NCBI GenBank assembly: GCA_023423275.1
Contig: JAFAFW010000023.1
Span: 1 to 64,000 of the forward strand
From: Pseudomonadota bacterium
GTDB lineage: Bacteria > Pseudomonadota > Alphaproteobacteria > Rhizobiales > Hyphomicrobiaceae
DNA: 64,000 nt
Direction of reading: 5' to 3'
The notes under the pieces are model-generated. The model made no database searches and was not told where the DNA came from. It worked only from the letters and a program-made list of their open reading frames with translations. Positions 44,348-52,515 of the stretch are shown in pieces; positions within the stretch are counted from its first letter, which is position 1, and every line of letters starts with the position of its first letter. The translations under genes were made by a program, and so were the position numbers.

Positions 44348-44388
44348 TTCGATCCTTTCTGGGCGCTCTCACATGGCGCCGGTACGCA

Positions 44389-45639
44389 TTACTTCGTCTT
44401 GATAAGATAGTCGGCGGACAGATCGGCAAGATTGGTCAAGCCAAGCATGGCCATGTTGCGGTCGATCTCATCCTTCAGGATGTTCCCTGTGTGAATCACG
44501 CCATCGCGGCCCGCGAGAGCATTGGAGAAGATGAACGGGCGCCCCACAAACACGGCACTTGCGCCAAGAGCCAGGGCTTTGAGCACATCCGTGCCGCGCC
44601 GGATGCCGCCATCGATCATCAGCAGCATGTCGGAAACCTCAGCCTTGATAATCGGCAGCATGCGCAGCGGCGCAACCGCATAATCGAGCTGGCGTCCACC
44701 ATGGCTGGAGAGGATGACGCCATTTGCGCCCAGATCGCGTGCCCGGCGCACGTCGTCGGGCGCCAGCAGGCCTTTGACGACAAGATTGCCGCCCCAGCAC
44801 TTGCGGATCAGTTCCAGGTGGGTCCAGGAGAAGCCATCCCGACCACTGAAGTTGCGCGTGAGGTTTCGCGAAAACATGGGCGGGCCGCGTTCGGCGTCCA
44901 TGTTCTCGAAATGCGGAATGCCGTGCAGCAGAATGGTGCGGGCGATGGTTCCGATCAGCCAGCTTGGGTGCGTGGCGCAATCGAACGCGACACGCGGCGT
45001 GACGCGGATCGGCATGCTGTAGCCGCTGCGCTGATTGTACTCGCGGTTCCCCGGCACCGGCGTATCAGCCGTGATGACGAGTGTCTCGAAGCCAGCCGCG
45101 GCGACGCGGGCCACCATCGGCTCGATGCGGGCATTGTCGCCGGCGAGATAAGCCTGAAACCACGCGGCCGGATATTGCCGCTGCACGTCCTCCAGCTTGA
45201 TCAGTGACGACGCGCTCATGATCATCGGCTGCTGCATGGTATGGGCGGCCGCAGCAAATTCCAGGTCGCCGCGATAGGCCGCTATGGCTGTGCCGCCGAT
45301 TGGAGAAATGCCAAAGGGAACCGCAAAGCGCCGGCCGAACAGGGTGATGCTCTGGTCTCTTTGCGCGACGTCGATCAAGGTGCGCGGCAGGAAAGAATAA
45401 TCTTCATAGGCTTCGGCGGCGGCGCGCTGGGCGGAAGCGGTTTCAACCGCACCCGCAATGAAGCCATGCACCATGCGCGGCAGAAATGATCTGGCGATCC
45501 GTTCGCAATCATGAAGCGCCAGGACGTCGCGCATACGCCACGGCGTGCGCTTGGGAGCGGAGATGGCTCGCGGCGGCGCACCGACGTCTGGTGCGGACAC
45601 GACTGAGGACGGATGCTCTCTGACGTCTGAATTGCTCAA
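44389..45639 (-). CDS. FMN-dependent alpha-hydroxy-acid dehydrogenase (LldD-like)
   Basis: 416 residues from a TTG at 45639; an ATG at 45534 would give 381, but homologous-looking sequence (WRMRDVLALHDCERIAR) starts just before it. Flavin-barrel motifs: FGISPIGGTAIAAYRGDLEFA, IMSASSLIKLEDV, WFQAYLAGD, LVITADTPVPGNRE, NLVVKGLLAPDD (active-site Lys), VILSSHGGRQLDYA (catalytic His and Arg) and LMIDGGIRRGTDVLKALALGA. It oxidises L-lactate, mandelate or a related 2-hydroxy acid. The start codon is uncertain. Confidence 0.88.
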   Translation of the reverse strand: MSNSDVREHPSSVVSAPDVGAPPRAISAPKRTPWRMRDVLALHDCERIARSFLPRMVHGFIAGAVETASAQRAAAEAYEDYSFLPRTLIDVAQRDQSITLFGRRFAVPFGISPIGGTAIAAYRGDLEFAAAAHTMQQPMIMSASSLIKLEDVQRQYPAAWFQAYLAGDNARIEPMVARVAAAGFETLVITADTPVPGNREYNQRSGYSMPIRVTPRVAFDCATHPSWLIGTIARTILLHGIPHFENMDAERGPPMFSRNLTRNFSGRDGFSWTHLELIRKCWGGNLVVKGLLAPDDVRRARDLGANGVILSSHGGRQLDYAVAPLRMLPIIKAEVSDMLLMIDGGIRRGTDVLKALALGASAVFVGRPFIFSNALAGRDGVIHTGNILKDEIDRNMAMLGLTNLADLSADYLIKTK

Positions 45640-45824
45640 GGCAGGTCACCTGGCGGGCAGGGCGATACCAAAGCCCCTCGCGGTGGCCCCAGTCAACTCG
45701 TCCAATGCGCATGTCCTGCGGCCGGCGCAGCTTGGGAGGGCAATACGGCGTCCGCGATTCGTAAGCGTTTACAGGTTAGAAACCCCGCGATCAAGGTGCA
45801 ACCAGATCTGCCCCGGCAACGAAA

Positions 45825-45850
45825 ACGGGCGTGACATTCGCCACGCCCGT
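45825..45850 (-). terminator. Intrinsic terminator candidate for the Bug-family gene
   Basis: A perfect 9-base stem (ACGGGCGTG at 45825-45833, CACGCCCGT at 45842-45850, 8-base loop). On the minus strand the stem is followed by TTTTC, which fits a weak Rho-independent terminator. Confidence 0.55.
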
Positions 45851-45895
45851 CTGCCGTACCCACCCGTGGCCGCGTCTGGCATGACGCGTTGGTTT

Positions 45896-45924
45896 GCGGC
45901 GCGCTCCGTTCAAGAGCGCGCCGC
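45896..45924 (-). terminator. Strong hairpin just after the Bug-family stop codon
   Basis: A perfect 11-base stem (GCGGCGCGCTC at 45896-45906, GAGCGCGCCGC at 45914-45924) with a 7-base loop, 21 bases past the stop. No T run follows, so it may stabilise the mRNA end or pause polymerase ahead of the second hairpin. Confidence 0.45.
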
Positions 45925-45945
45925 TATTGGCGTTCCCCCGTTTAC

Positions 45946-46923
45946 TTATTTCGTGAGACCCATCAGCTTCATCATTTCGCCGATCTCGGTGTTATCCTTC
46001 TTCATGAATTCGGCGAAGCCTGGCGCATCCGCGTAGACCACACCGAAACCGCGGTCGTTCATGAATTTCTTGTAGCCCTCGCTGTCATAGACCTTCTTGA
46101 ACAGGGCCTCGTAGCGCTTGGCGATCTCGGGCGGCAGCCCTTTCGGGCCGACCATGCCGCGCCATACGCCCTTGGTCCATTTCGAGCCGGTCGCCTCGTT
46201 GAGCGTTGGGACGTCCGGGAACTGCGCGGACCGCTGGTCGGACATGAATACCAGGCTGCGGACGCGCCCCGCGTCGATGAGGGCGCGCGCTTCCGGCAGT
46301 GAGCATGACACGAAGTCAACGCCGCCGGCGGCTAGGTCCGTCAAGGCCGTCGCAGCGCCGGTGGCGGGCACCCAGCGCGTCGAGTTGGGATCGGCGCCCA
46401 GAGAGTTGAGCATGCCGGCCATCGCCAGATGCCAGCTTCCACCCTGGCTCGTGCCGGACGACTTCAGCGATCCGGGGTTGGCTTTGATGTCGTCAACCAG
46501 GTCCTTGATCGTCTTGTATTTCGAGTCCGTGCGAACATGGATTGCCGCCGGGTCAGCATTCATCAGCGCCAGCGGGGTGTAAGAGGCATGGGTGAGATCC
46601 GTCAGCCCCATCCAGTGCATCATGTTGATTTCGAGGGTGATCAGCCCGATCGTGTAGCCATCCGGCTGCGCCGTCGCGATGGCCGAATGGCCCACCACAC
46701 CGTTGCCGCCCGTACGATTGACGACGTTCACTGGCTGGCCAAGCTCTTCCTGCAGCACGGCGCCGATAAAACGCGCGACGGCGTCTGTGCCGCCGCCGGC
46801 CGCCCACGGTACGATCAGCGTAATCGGCCGGTCCGGAAATGCGGCTTGCGCCTTGCCGGCGAGACCGAGGCAGACAATTGCGAGGGCGAAAACGGCCGAT
46901 CGCAACCAATTGTTTGACATCAT
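45946..46923 (-). CDS. Bug/TctC-family extracytoplasmic solute-binding protein
   Basis: 325 residues from the ATG at 46923 with GGAGGA upstream. Signal peptide LRSAVFALAIVCLGLAGKAQA; mature start AFPDRPITLIVPWAAGGGTDAVARF is the Bug hallmark, followed by VVNRTGGNGVVGHSAIATAQPDGYT and LKSSGTSQGGSWHL. These proteins bind carboxylates such as citrate, nicotinate or phthalate for tripartite tricarboxylate transporters, but no TctA/TctB genes are nearby, as is common for Bug proteins. A LysR regulator gene ends 224 bases upstream on the same strand. Confidence 0.92.
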   Translation of the reverse strand: MMSNNWLRSAVFALAIVCLGLAGKAQAAFPDRPITLIVPWAAGGGTDAVARFIGAVLQEELGQPVNVVNRTGGNGVVGHSAIATAQPDGYTIGLITLEINMMHWMGLTDLTHASYTPLALMNADPAAIHVRTDSKYKTIKDLVDDIKANPGSLKSSGTSQGGSWHLAMAGMLNSLGADPNSTRWVPATGAATALTDLAAGGVDFVSCSLPEARALIDAGRVRSLVFMSDQRSAQFPDVPTLNEATGSKWTKGVWRGMVGPKGLPPEIAKRYEALFKKVYDSEGYKKFMNDRGFGVVYADAPGFAEFMKKDNTEIGEMMKLMGLTK

Positions 46924-47147
46924 TTTGCTTCCTCCAGATTCCTCCCCAGAGCGTCTTCTCGAGGACCTGCCGGCCGTTTCACGTCTCTGGACCGCGGCTC
47001 ATTTTGCGCGGCGCAGAAGGATAACCGGGAGCGCGCTGCATGACTGTCACAGCTCTTATGCTGTTGGTTCATCCAGGATGACTGCGCGCGCCGCGTGAAC
47101 AGGCGCGCTGAGGCGCGTAGCGATAGTGGTTGGGAGGGGGCAGAGGT

Positions 47148-48128
47148 TCAGGCCGCCGCGGCGGTGGAAGCATATTCGGCCGCCAGCCAGGGATGCGTGC
47201 GGCCGAGCTTCTCGACGAGGAAGTCGACAAAGCACCGAACCCGCGCGGACGTGTGGCGTGCCCCGAAAAAGACGGCATAAACGCCTTGCAGCTCGCCCGC
47301 GTGAAAGTCCTCAAGCAGGGGAATCAGCCGGTGATCGCGGATGTCTTCGCCGACCTGGAACCAGCCGAGGCGCGCCAGTCCCGTGCCGCCCAGCGCCATA
47401 TGGCGAAGCGTTTCACCGTTGTTCCCGCGGAAATTACCCCGCACGGCGATCTGGCGGAGGCTGCCATCAATCGCAAATGGCCATTCGTTAAGGGTCGAGC
47501 GCAGATTGTAGGCGAGACAGTTGTGTGCACCCAGCTCCGAGGGATGTTTCGGCACCCCGTGCCGCTCAAGATAGGCTGGGGAGGCGACGATCACCCTGCG
47601 ACTTTCGCATATTTTTCGCGCGGTCAGCGAGCTGTCCTGGAGCGGACCGACGCGAATGGCAATCTCCGCCTGCTCCTCGATCAGGTCGACGACGGCGTCG
47701 CTGAGCGACAAGTCGAGTTCGATATTCGGAAAGCGCTTGAGAAATTCGGGAATGAGCGGCTGGATGCGATGAACGCCGATCCCCATTGTCGAATTGACGC
47801 GAAGCTTGCCGCGCGGCTGCGTCAGATGCTCGGTAATCGCGCGTTCGGCATCCTCGATATCGGCAACGATCTTGACGCATCGATTGTAATACAACTCACC
47901 TTCCGGCGTCAGCTTCAGCTGTCGCGTCGAGCGGTCGATGAGCCGCACGCCGAGCTGGCTTTCGATCCGGGACATGAGCTTGCTGACGGCGGAAGGTGTG
48001 AGCTTCATGGCGCGCGCGGCTGCAGAAAAGCTGCCTGAGCCGACAACACGAATGAACGCCTCCATGCGTCCCGTGCGGTCGTGCTCTCTTTCCGGGCTTC
48101 GCTGCCTGTCTCGGTGAATTCTTTTCAC
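47148..48128 (-). CDS. LysR-family transcriptional regulator
   Basis: 326 residues from 48128; the ATG at 48065 (MEAFIRVVGSGSF) would give 305 and fits the family start better. The helix-turn-helix is SFSAAARAMKLTPSAVSKLMSRIESQLGVRLIDRS, and the effector domain has LRVNSTMGIGVHRIQPLIPEFL and SDAVVDLIEEQAEIAIRVGPL, close to the group controlling oxidoreductases. It is divergent from an NAD-dependent epimerase-like gene at 48242 with 113 bases between, the classic LysR arrangement. Confidence 0.92.
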   Translation of the reverse strand: MKRIHRDRQRSPEREHDRTGRMEAFIRVVGSGSFSAAARAMKLTPSAVSKLMSRIESQLGVRLIDRSTRQLKLTPEGELYYNRCVKIVADIEDAERAITEHLTQPRGKLRVNSTMGIGVHRIQPLIPEFLKRFPNIELDLSLSDAVVDLIEEQAEIAIRVGPLQDSSLTARKICESRRVIVASPAYLERHGVPKHPSELGAHNCLAYNLRSTLNEWPFAIDGSLRQIAVRGNFRGNNGETLRHMALGGTGLARLGWFQVGEDIRDHRLIPLLEDFHAGELQGVYAVFFGARHTSARVRCFVDFLVEKLGRTHPWLAAEYASTAAAA

Positions 48129-48241
48129 GGCCCCTATTCCTGCTTTGTCTCTGGCCTCAACGGGTTGCCTTTAGCAGACTGCGCCACCCAAGCACGCGCG
48201 GTTTGCGCGCCGCGCTGTGAAGAAGAAGGACGGACAGACCC

Positions 48242-49150
48242 ATGAAGATACTCGTCACCGGGGCGACCGGCTACATCGGAGGATCCGTTGCCACGCGACT
48301 GCTGGAACACGGCCATCAGGTGATTGGCCTCGCGCGTAGCGATGAGGCTGCGACCAGCCTCAAGAAGCGCGGCATCGAGCCGATGGCAGGCTCGCTCAAC
48401 GATTACGGCCCCTTGCAACAGGCCGCCCGCTCGGTCGATGCTGTCGTTAACGCCGCGCAAGCCGATAACCCTTTCGTGGTGCTCGCTATTCTGCCGCAGC
48501 TCAGCCGCACGGGAAAGGTCTTCATTCAGACCAGCGGGTCAAGCATTGTCAGCACATACGATGAAGGCGAGTTTGTCGACCGGGTTTTCAGCGAGGATAC
48601 GCCCGTCACGCCGATGCCCGAAAAAGCGACGCGCGCGGCTATCGACTCTCAGGTGCTGCGTGCGTCACTGGATGGCGTACGCTCGGTCGTCATCCGTCCG
48701 ACGCTGATTTACGGACGTGGAATTGGCGTCGAGTCGAGCAGCGTGCAGATCCCCAGGCTGATCGAACAGGCGCAAAAAGGCGTGGCGCGGCACATCGGGC
48801 GCGGGCTGAATGTGTGGTCGAACGTGCATATTGCCGACGTTGCCGATCTATATCTTCTGGCTCTGGAGCATGCGCCTGCCGGATCGCTGTTTTATGCGGA
48901 GAATGGCGAGGCCTCGATGAAGTCGACCGTCGAGTCCATCAGCCGGATGCTGGGGCTCGGCGGACGCACGGAGGACTGGCCGATTGAGCAGGCCGCGGCG
49001 GCCCTCGGCTCTGGCGCGCACCTCACGTTCGGCTCCAACAGCCGGGTGCGGGCGGACAAGGCGCGCAGGGTTCTGGGGTGGGAGCCAAAAGGCCCGTCTC
49101 TCCAGCATGAAATCGAACAGGGTGTCTACAAGCAGCTTTACGGTCGCTGA
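48242..49150 (+). CDS. NAD-dependent epimerase/dehydratase-family protein
   Basis: 302 residues. N-terminal MKILVTGATGYIGGSVATRLLEHGHQVIGL is the dinucleotide fold; VFIQTSGSSIVSTY and VIRPTLIYGRGIGVES follow. The Tyr-x3-Lys catalytic pair is not in its usual place, so it may be an atypical reductase or a NAD(P)-binding regulator. Likely the target of the divergent LysR protein. Confidence 0.85.
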   Translation: MKILVTGATGYIGGSVATRLLEHGHQVIGLARSDEAATSLKKRGIEPMAGSLNDYGPLQQAARSVDAVVNAAQADNPFVVLAILPQLSRTGKVFIQTSGSSIVSTYDEGEFVDRVFSEDTPVTPMPEKATRAAIDSQVLRASLDGVRSVVIRPTLIYGRGIGVESSSVQIPRLIEQAQKGVARHIGRGLNVWSNVHIADVADLYLLALEHAPAGSLFYAENGEASMKSTVESISRMLGLGGRTEDWPIEQAAAALGSGAHLTFGSNSRVRADKARRVLGWEPKGPSLQHEIEQGVYKQLYGR

Positions 49151-49215
49151 CATTTAACAGCGCCGCAAACGCCGATAATGCCGTAGATGCCGATAATGAA
49201 GCCATGGGAGCGAGA

Positions 49216-49509
49216 ATGCCTGCTTATGTCATCGTAGACCTTCAAGAACTGATCGACGCGGAAAAATTGAACGCCTACAGGCCGTACGGTGCCGCGGCGG
49301 TTCAGAAATATGGCGGACGCTACATCGCGCGGGGCGGTGAGACGGCCAGCCTTGAAGGTGGCTGGACTTCACAGCGGATCGCTATTCTGGCGTTCGATAC
49401 GCTGGATCAAGCGAAGGCCTGGTACAATTCTCCTGAGTACGTGGAGGCCAGAAAGGTCCGCGAAGGTGCGTCCCGGACGCGCATCCTGGCGGTTGAGGGC
49501 GTTGCCTGA
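49216..49509 (+). CDS. DUF1330 domain protein
   Basis: 97 residues from the ATG at 49216, with GGGAG 4 bases upstream; an ATG at 49204 adds four residues. MPAYVIVDLQELIDAEKLNAYRP, VQKYGGRYIARGG, IAILAFDTLDQAKAWYNSPEY and EGASRTRILAVEG cover the whole DUF1330 dimeric alpha-beta-barrel fold. Function unknown; often near redox or catabolic genes. Confidence 0.88.
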   Translation: MPAYVIVDLQELIDAEKLNAYRPYGAAAVQKYGGRYIARGGETASLEGGWTSQRIAILAFDTLDQAKAWYNSPEYVEARKVREGASRTRILAVEGVA

Positions 49510-49784
49510 GCTGCCCAGTTTCTCCGCACATGAAGAGAGCATGGAGCGTCGATCGTTCCATGCCAAAAGGCCCGTTTCGTGCGGTGATTGCGCCGGCGAC
49601 GCAGCAAGCGCGCGCTGACGTTACCAGGGGGTGCTGCATCGCCCAGGGCAAACGGGCGAAGAGGCCCAGCAATCAAGCAACCAATAGTTGTGAGGTCGTG
49701 TGCGAATCTGGCAGAGTGCATTTCATCGATGGCTGGATGAGAGGCCGCAGATGACGGCCGGTCCATGCCCGCTGGGGGATGAAA

Positions 49785-50042
49785 ATGCGCGAGCTCCGGA
49801 GCCGCATCGAGGCGGTGCTGCAAGACTATAAGGATGAAGCCGCTCATGAGGAGCGGTTCGTCGCTGAAGTTCTCACTGTCCTGGCCATGGGGAGCGCAGC
49901 GCGCGGCCGCATGCTCGCCGAGATGGCGCAAGTCGTGGCCCGGCATACGGCAGGCCCCCGGAATTCAAATGACGATCGTGAATTCCGTCGCGGAATCGAG
50001 GATCTCGCCCGGTTCGACTATGACAACGCGTATAAACAATAG
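49785..50042 (+). CDS. Small hypothetical protein
   Basis: 85 residues from the ATG at 49785, chosen for GGGGGAT 6 bases upstream; an ATG at 49779 is too close to it. The sequence is charged and helical (RSRIEAVLQDYKDEAAHEERFVAEVL), without signal or membrane segment and without a motif I recognise. Coding character is reasonable but not strong. Confidence 0.5.
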   Translation: MRELRSRIEAVLQDYKDEAAHEERFVAEVLTVLAMGSAARGRMLAEMAQVVARHTAGPRNSNDDREFRRGIEDLARFDYDNAYKQ

Positions 50043-50119
50043 CCCGTTGTCTCAGTGCGACCTGATTGGGACAAACCGACCTTCCGCGATGCGCGAAGGA
50101 AACGCCGTTGCGCTAATTC

Positions 50120-50947
50120 TTATTGATATACTGTCGAGAGTTGTTCGATCTGCACGATAGTCGCTGCAAGATCTTCGGATCTGGCGATTGGTGCTTTTGG
50201 CGGGATCGCCGTCGGAAGCGCTGCTTTGAGCACATTCATCAGCATGCGAATTTGGCCGAGACTGCGCAGATTGGCGGTTTCAAGTTCGAGCGAGTGGTCG
50301 ACGTAAATCAGTTCTGCAGACCAGACGAGGCCACGGCTATATTGATATTGAGTCGGATTGACGAACTGCCCGTTGTCGATCGACGCGGCATATGTAGTGG
50401 CGGCGATCCGCAGCACACTATTCACAGCTTTGACGGCAATTTTGGCGACAGGCGCCGGCAGCGTATCCCGAAAACGATTGAGCAGCGCAGTGAGTTTCTT
50501 TTGAGTCGTGTCTGCCCTTTGTTCGTAGGAGTCGTCTTTGGTTTTGACGGCTTCAACCAAACCCGGCAGCTCATCGCGCAATTCACTTATATCGGGGAGC
50601 CCGGCACTTTTCTTCGCTAATTCCTCCCATTCTTTCATCAGCGCGTCGAAATGTGGTAGCGCATGAGACCAGTGGCGCCTTTTGACCAGCTCGTCGCCAA
50701 TGAGCAGATGGCCCTGGATGAGCGCAAAAGCCCCGTAGATATTTACTTGTTTCTGGATAAACGTCTCTTTGTTGGATTGCGAACCTGCGGCGAATGCGTG
50801 CGGAATAACACTGCCGATGGCTATTCCAGGATTTTTCGCATCCGTAGATTCATCGAGCGTACCTGCAAATGCGGTGGACTGAGAAAAGACTATCGCAGTC
50901 GCCAGCGTGGCAATACCTACCCGAAGGCGGCGGTGTCTAGAGATCAT
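50120..50947 (-). CDS. Exported protein of unknown function
   Basis: 275 residues from the ATG at 50947; the frame extends to 50989. A signal peptide (VGIATLATAIVFSQSTAFAG) is clear. The mature part is helical with FIQKQVNIYGAFALIQGHLLIGDELVKRRHWSHALPHF, a His-rich stretch, then ISELRDELPGLVEAVKTKDDS. The GHL..G.ELV....W..A.PHF pattern recurs in uncharacterised periplasmic proteins, and the helical nature recalls iron-uptake imelysin-type proteins, but I cannot make that assignment. It lies downstream of bacterioferritin, with two inverted repeats in its upstream region. Confidence 0.65.
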   Translation of the reverse strand: MISRHRRLRVGIATLATAIVFSQSTAFAGTLDESTDAKNPGIAIGSVIPHAFAAGSQSNKETFIQKQVNIYGAFALIQGHLLIGDELVKRRHWSHALPHFDALMKEWEELAKKSAGLPDISELRDELPGLVEAVKTKDDSYEQRADTTQKKLTALLNRFRDTLPAPVAKIAVKAVNSVLRIAATTYAASIDNGQFVNPTQYQYSRGLVWSAELIYVDHSLELETANLRSLGQIRMLMNVLKAALPTAIPPKAPIARSEDLAATIVQIEQLSTVYQ

Positions 50948-51064
50948 ATCATTCCCCGACGACAACCCGAGCCCAGTAGTGGCATACACCGTCGCTGGAT
51001 ATGACGCTACACGCCATAGTTTGCGAACTGAGAATACCTTTGGTTATTGGGGATAATTAATCTG

Positions 51065-51088
51065 CTTTCGGAATATGCTTTCCGAAAG
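51065..51088. repeat. Inverted repeat upstream of the exported protein
   Basis: CTTTCGGAA (51065-51073) and TTCCGAAAG (51080-51088) form a perfect 9-base inverted repeat with a 6-base spacer. It is preceded by TAATCTGC at 51058-51065. It may be a regulatory site or a hairpin; no T run. Confidence 0.5.
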
Positions 51089-51137
51089 ACTGCCGTCGCG
51101 GTGTGCATCCAGCCTAATTCTGATTCAAAGCGCATTT

Positions 51138-51175
51138 GTAATCTGCACTCAATTTGATCATCGAGCGCAGATTAC
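51138..51175. repeat. Inverted repeat carrying the TAATCTGC motif
   Basis: GTAATCTGC (51138-51146) and GCAGATTAC (51167-51175) are perfect 9-base arms 20 bases apart. The TAATCTGC octamer also occurs at 51058-51065 and 51854-51861, suggesting a protein-binding motif rather than a terminator. Confidence 0.5.
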
Positions 51176-51232
51176 TGGACATCCTTAGCTGCGGACCCGC
51201 CGGACAGGGAGCTGGTGCGCGCGCAAAGCGCC

Positions 51233-51730
51233 TTATTCAGCTTTACCTTCCACTTTATTTGCAGGCGCGGCTTGCAGTTGCCCGTAGTTCTGTTCGCCGA
51301 TCGTGCTCAGCAGTTGAAGCTGGGTCTCGATGAAGTCGATATGCCCTTCCTCATCTTCGAGAAGTTTCTCGAACAGATCCATGGAGACATAGTCTTCGGC
51401 CGCCATGCAGATCTTGCGCGCCTCGGTATAGAGGGTCCGGGCCTCGTATTCGCCTGCGAGATCGGCCTCCAGCACTTCCTTGACGTTCTGGCCGATGCGC
51501 AACGGAGCGATTGTCTGCAGGTTCGGAAAGCCTTCCAGGAAGATGATGCGCGTTATCAGCGTATCGGCGTGATGCATCTCCTCGATGGACTCTTCACGCT
51601 CCTTCTTGGCGAGTTGGGTGAACCCCCAGTCGTCGAGCAGGCGGTAGTGAAGCCAGTACTGGTTGACGGCGCCCAATTCGAGATGAAGTGCTTCGTTCAG
51701 GACGTTGATGACTTCGACTTTGCCCTTCAC
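51233..51730 (-). CDS. bfr: Bacterioferritin
   Basis: 165 residues from the GTG at 51730, preferred because AGGAG lies 8 bases upstream and the product then begins MKGKVEVINVLNEAL as in the family; the frame is open to 51775. Ferroxidase ligands fall at the canonical numbers: Glu18, Glu51, His54, Glu94, Glu127 and His130, with Tyr25. Met52 is the haem ligand. It stores iron as a 24-mer in the cytoplasm. The Bfd-like gene and an Rrf2-type regulator lie upstream, and an Irr-box-like site is 46 bases upstream of the start. Confidence 0.96.
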   Translation of the reverse strand: MKGKVEVINVLNEALHLELGAVNQYWLHYRLLDDWGFTQLAKKEREESIEEMHHADTLITRIIFLEGFPNLQTIAPLRIGQNVKEVLEADLAGEYEARTLYTEARKICMAAEDYVSMDLFEKLLEDEEGHIDFIETQLQLLSTIGEQNYGQLQAAPANKVEGKAE

Positions 51731-51775
51731 GTCTTCTACTCCTGTGCTGACGTGGGATCCTCCAAAAGGACCCAT

Positions 51776-51792
51776 TCTAGAATCGTTCCAAA
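51776..51792 (-). promoter_or_regulatory. Irr-box (ICE)-like operator of bfr
   Basis: On the minus strand this reads TTTGGAACGATTCTAGA, differing at two positions from the TTTAGAA-N3-TTCTAAA pattern known for Irr-bound iron control elements. It lies 46 bases upstream of the bfr start. Irr represses iron storage genes when iron is scarce. Confidence 0.6.
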
Positions 51793-51960
51793 GAAGGGCA
51801 CACTAGAGCGCTACGCTCCGGGATGGAACCACCCAAATGAAAGAATCACGCGATAATCTGCTTTTCGAACCCGCCATAGGGGCAGACGGCATCCATCATC
51901 AGGCGTGTTGCCGGGCAGCAACCGCTGGGGGACGCGTTTACAACAAAAAGGGGAGGGCGG

Positions 51961-52275
51961 CTATTCTGCCGCGTCGAGGAAGAAAGCGGCCCGGGCCGCT
52001 TTCCGCTGCGCCCGCTTCTGATCAAGGCGGATCAGATGGGATTTAGCCGTCGCGCAGGCGTAGGGACAAATTCGTCCTTCCCGCTCAAGCCTGTCGACAG
52101 TGGCATAGATCGTCGTGACCGCGAGCGGTGCACAGCCGCAACAGTTCATTTTCTTCGCCATATGGCGGTAGACCACGCCTGGCGTGGGAATCGGGGCGTC
52201 GGGTTGGGACAGGATCTCGATCAACGCCAGCTCGATATCGTGATCCGACACCATGGCGCAGGAGCAAATGATCAT
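51961..52275 (-). CDS. bfd: Bacterioferritin-associated ferredoxin (Bfd)-like protein
   Basis: 104 residues. Cys4 and Cys6 (IICSCAMVSDHDI) and Cys45/Cys46/Cys48 (MNCCGCAPLAVTTIYATV) form the Bfd-type [2Fe-2S] ligand set, and the Bfd domain ends near residue 65. Usual Bfd proteins have about 64 residues; here 40 more follow, basic at the end, with two further Cys (70, 74). Bfd reduces stored ferric iron in bacterioferritin to release it. The gene lies upstream of bfr on the same strand. Confidence 0.85.
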   Translation of the reverse strand: MIICSCAMVSDHDIELALIEILSQPDAPIPTPGVVYRHMAKKMNCCGCAPLAVTTIYATVDRLEREGRICPYACATAKSHLIRLDQKRAQRKAARAAFFLDAAE

Positions 52276-52515
52276 CGTGTGCCCTCCAGGGTGGAATCCA
52301 CACCAAATGAAGAGCCGCGAAAGCCACTGTCCCTGCAGTTGGCAGGAGTATCGCCCGAAGATTCGCTCATGGCAGAAGGATCAAACACGCACACTACTCA
52401 TACGCACCGAAACTGGGTATCGGTCTGTCCGACACGTCCTTGCAAGGATCAGGCCCACAGGAACCCATATACAACGCGCCGTCAAGCTGATGATCGATGA
52501 AAACGGCACGTCCGA

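Larger units (their letters stand above)
45640..45945. other. Intergenic region with two hairpins
   Basis: About 300 bases between the Bug-family gene and the LldD-like gene on the minus strand. It contains the tandem hairpins at 45896-45924 and 45825-45850 and presumably the promoter of the LldD-like gene. No gene is supported. Confidence 0.5.

Noticed and set aside
48196..48215. Short GC inverted repeat (GCGCGG / CCGCGC) before the epimerase-like gene
   Set aside because: Six-base GC arms are common here and do not match the LysR T-N11-A pattern convincingly.
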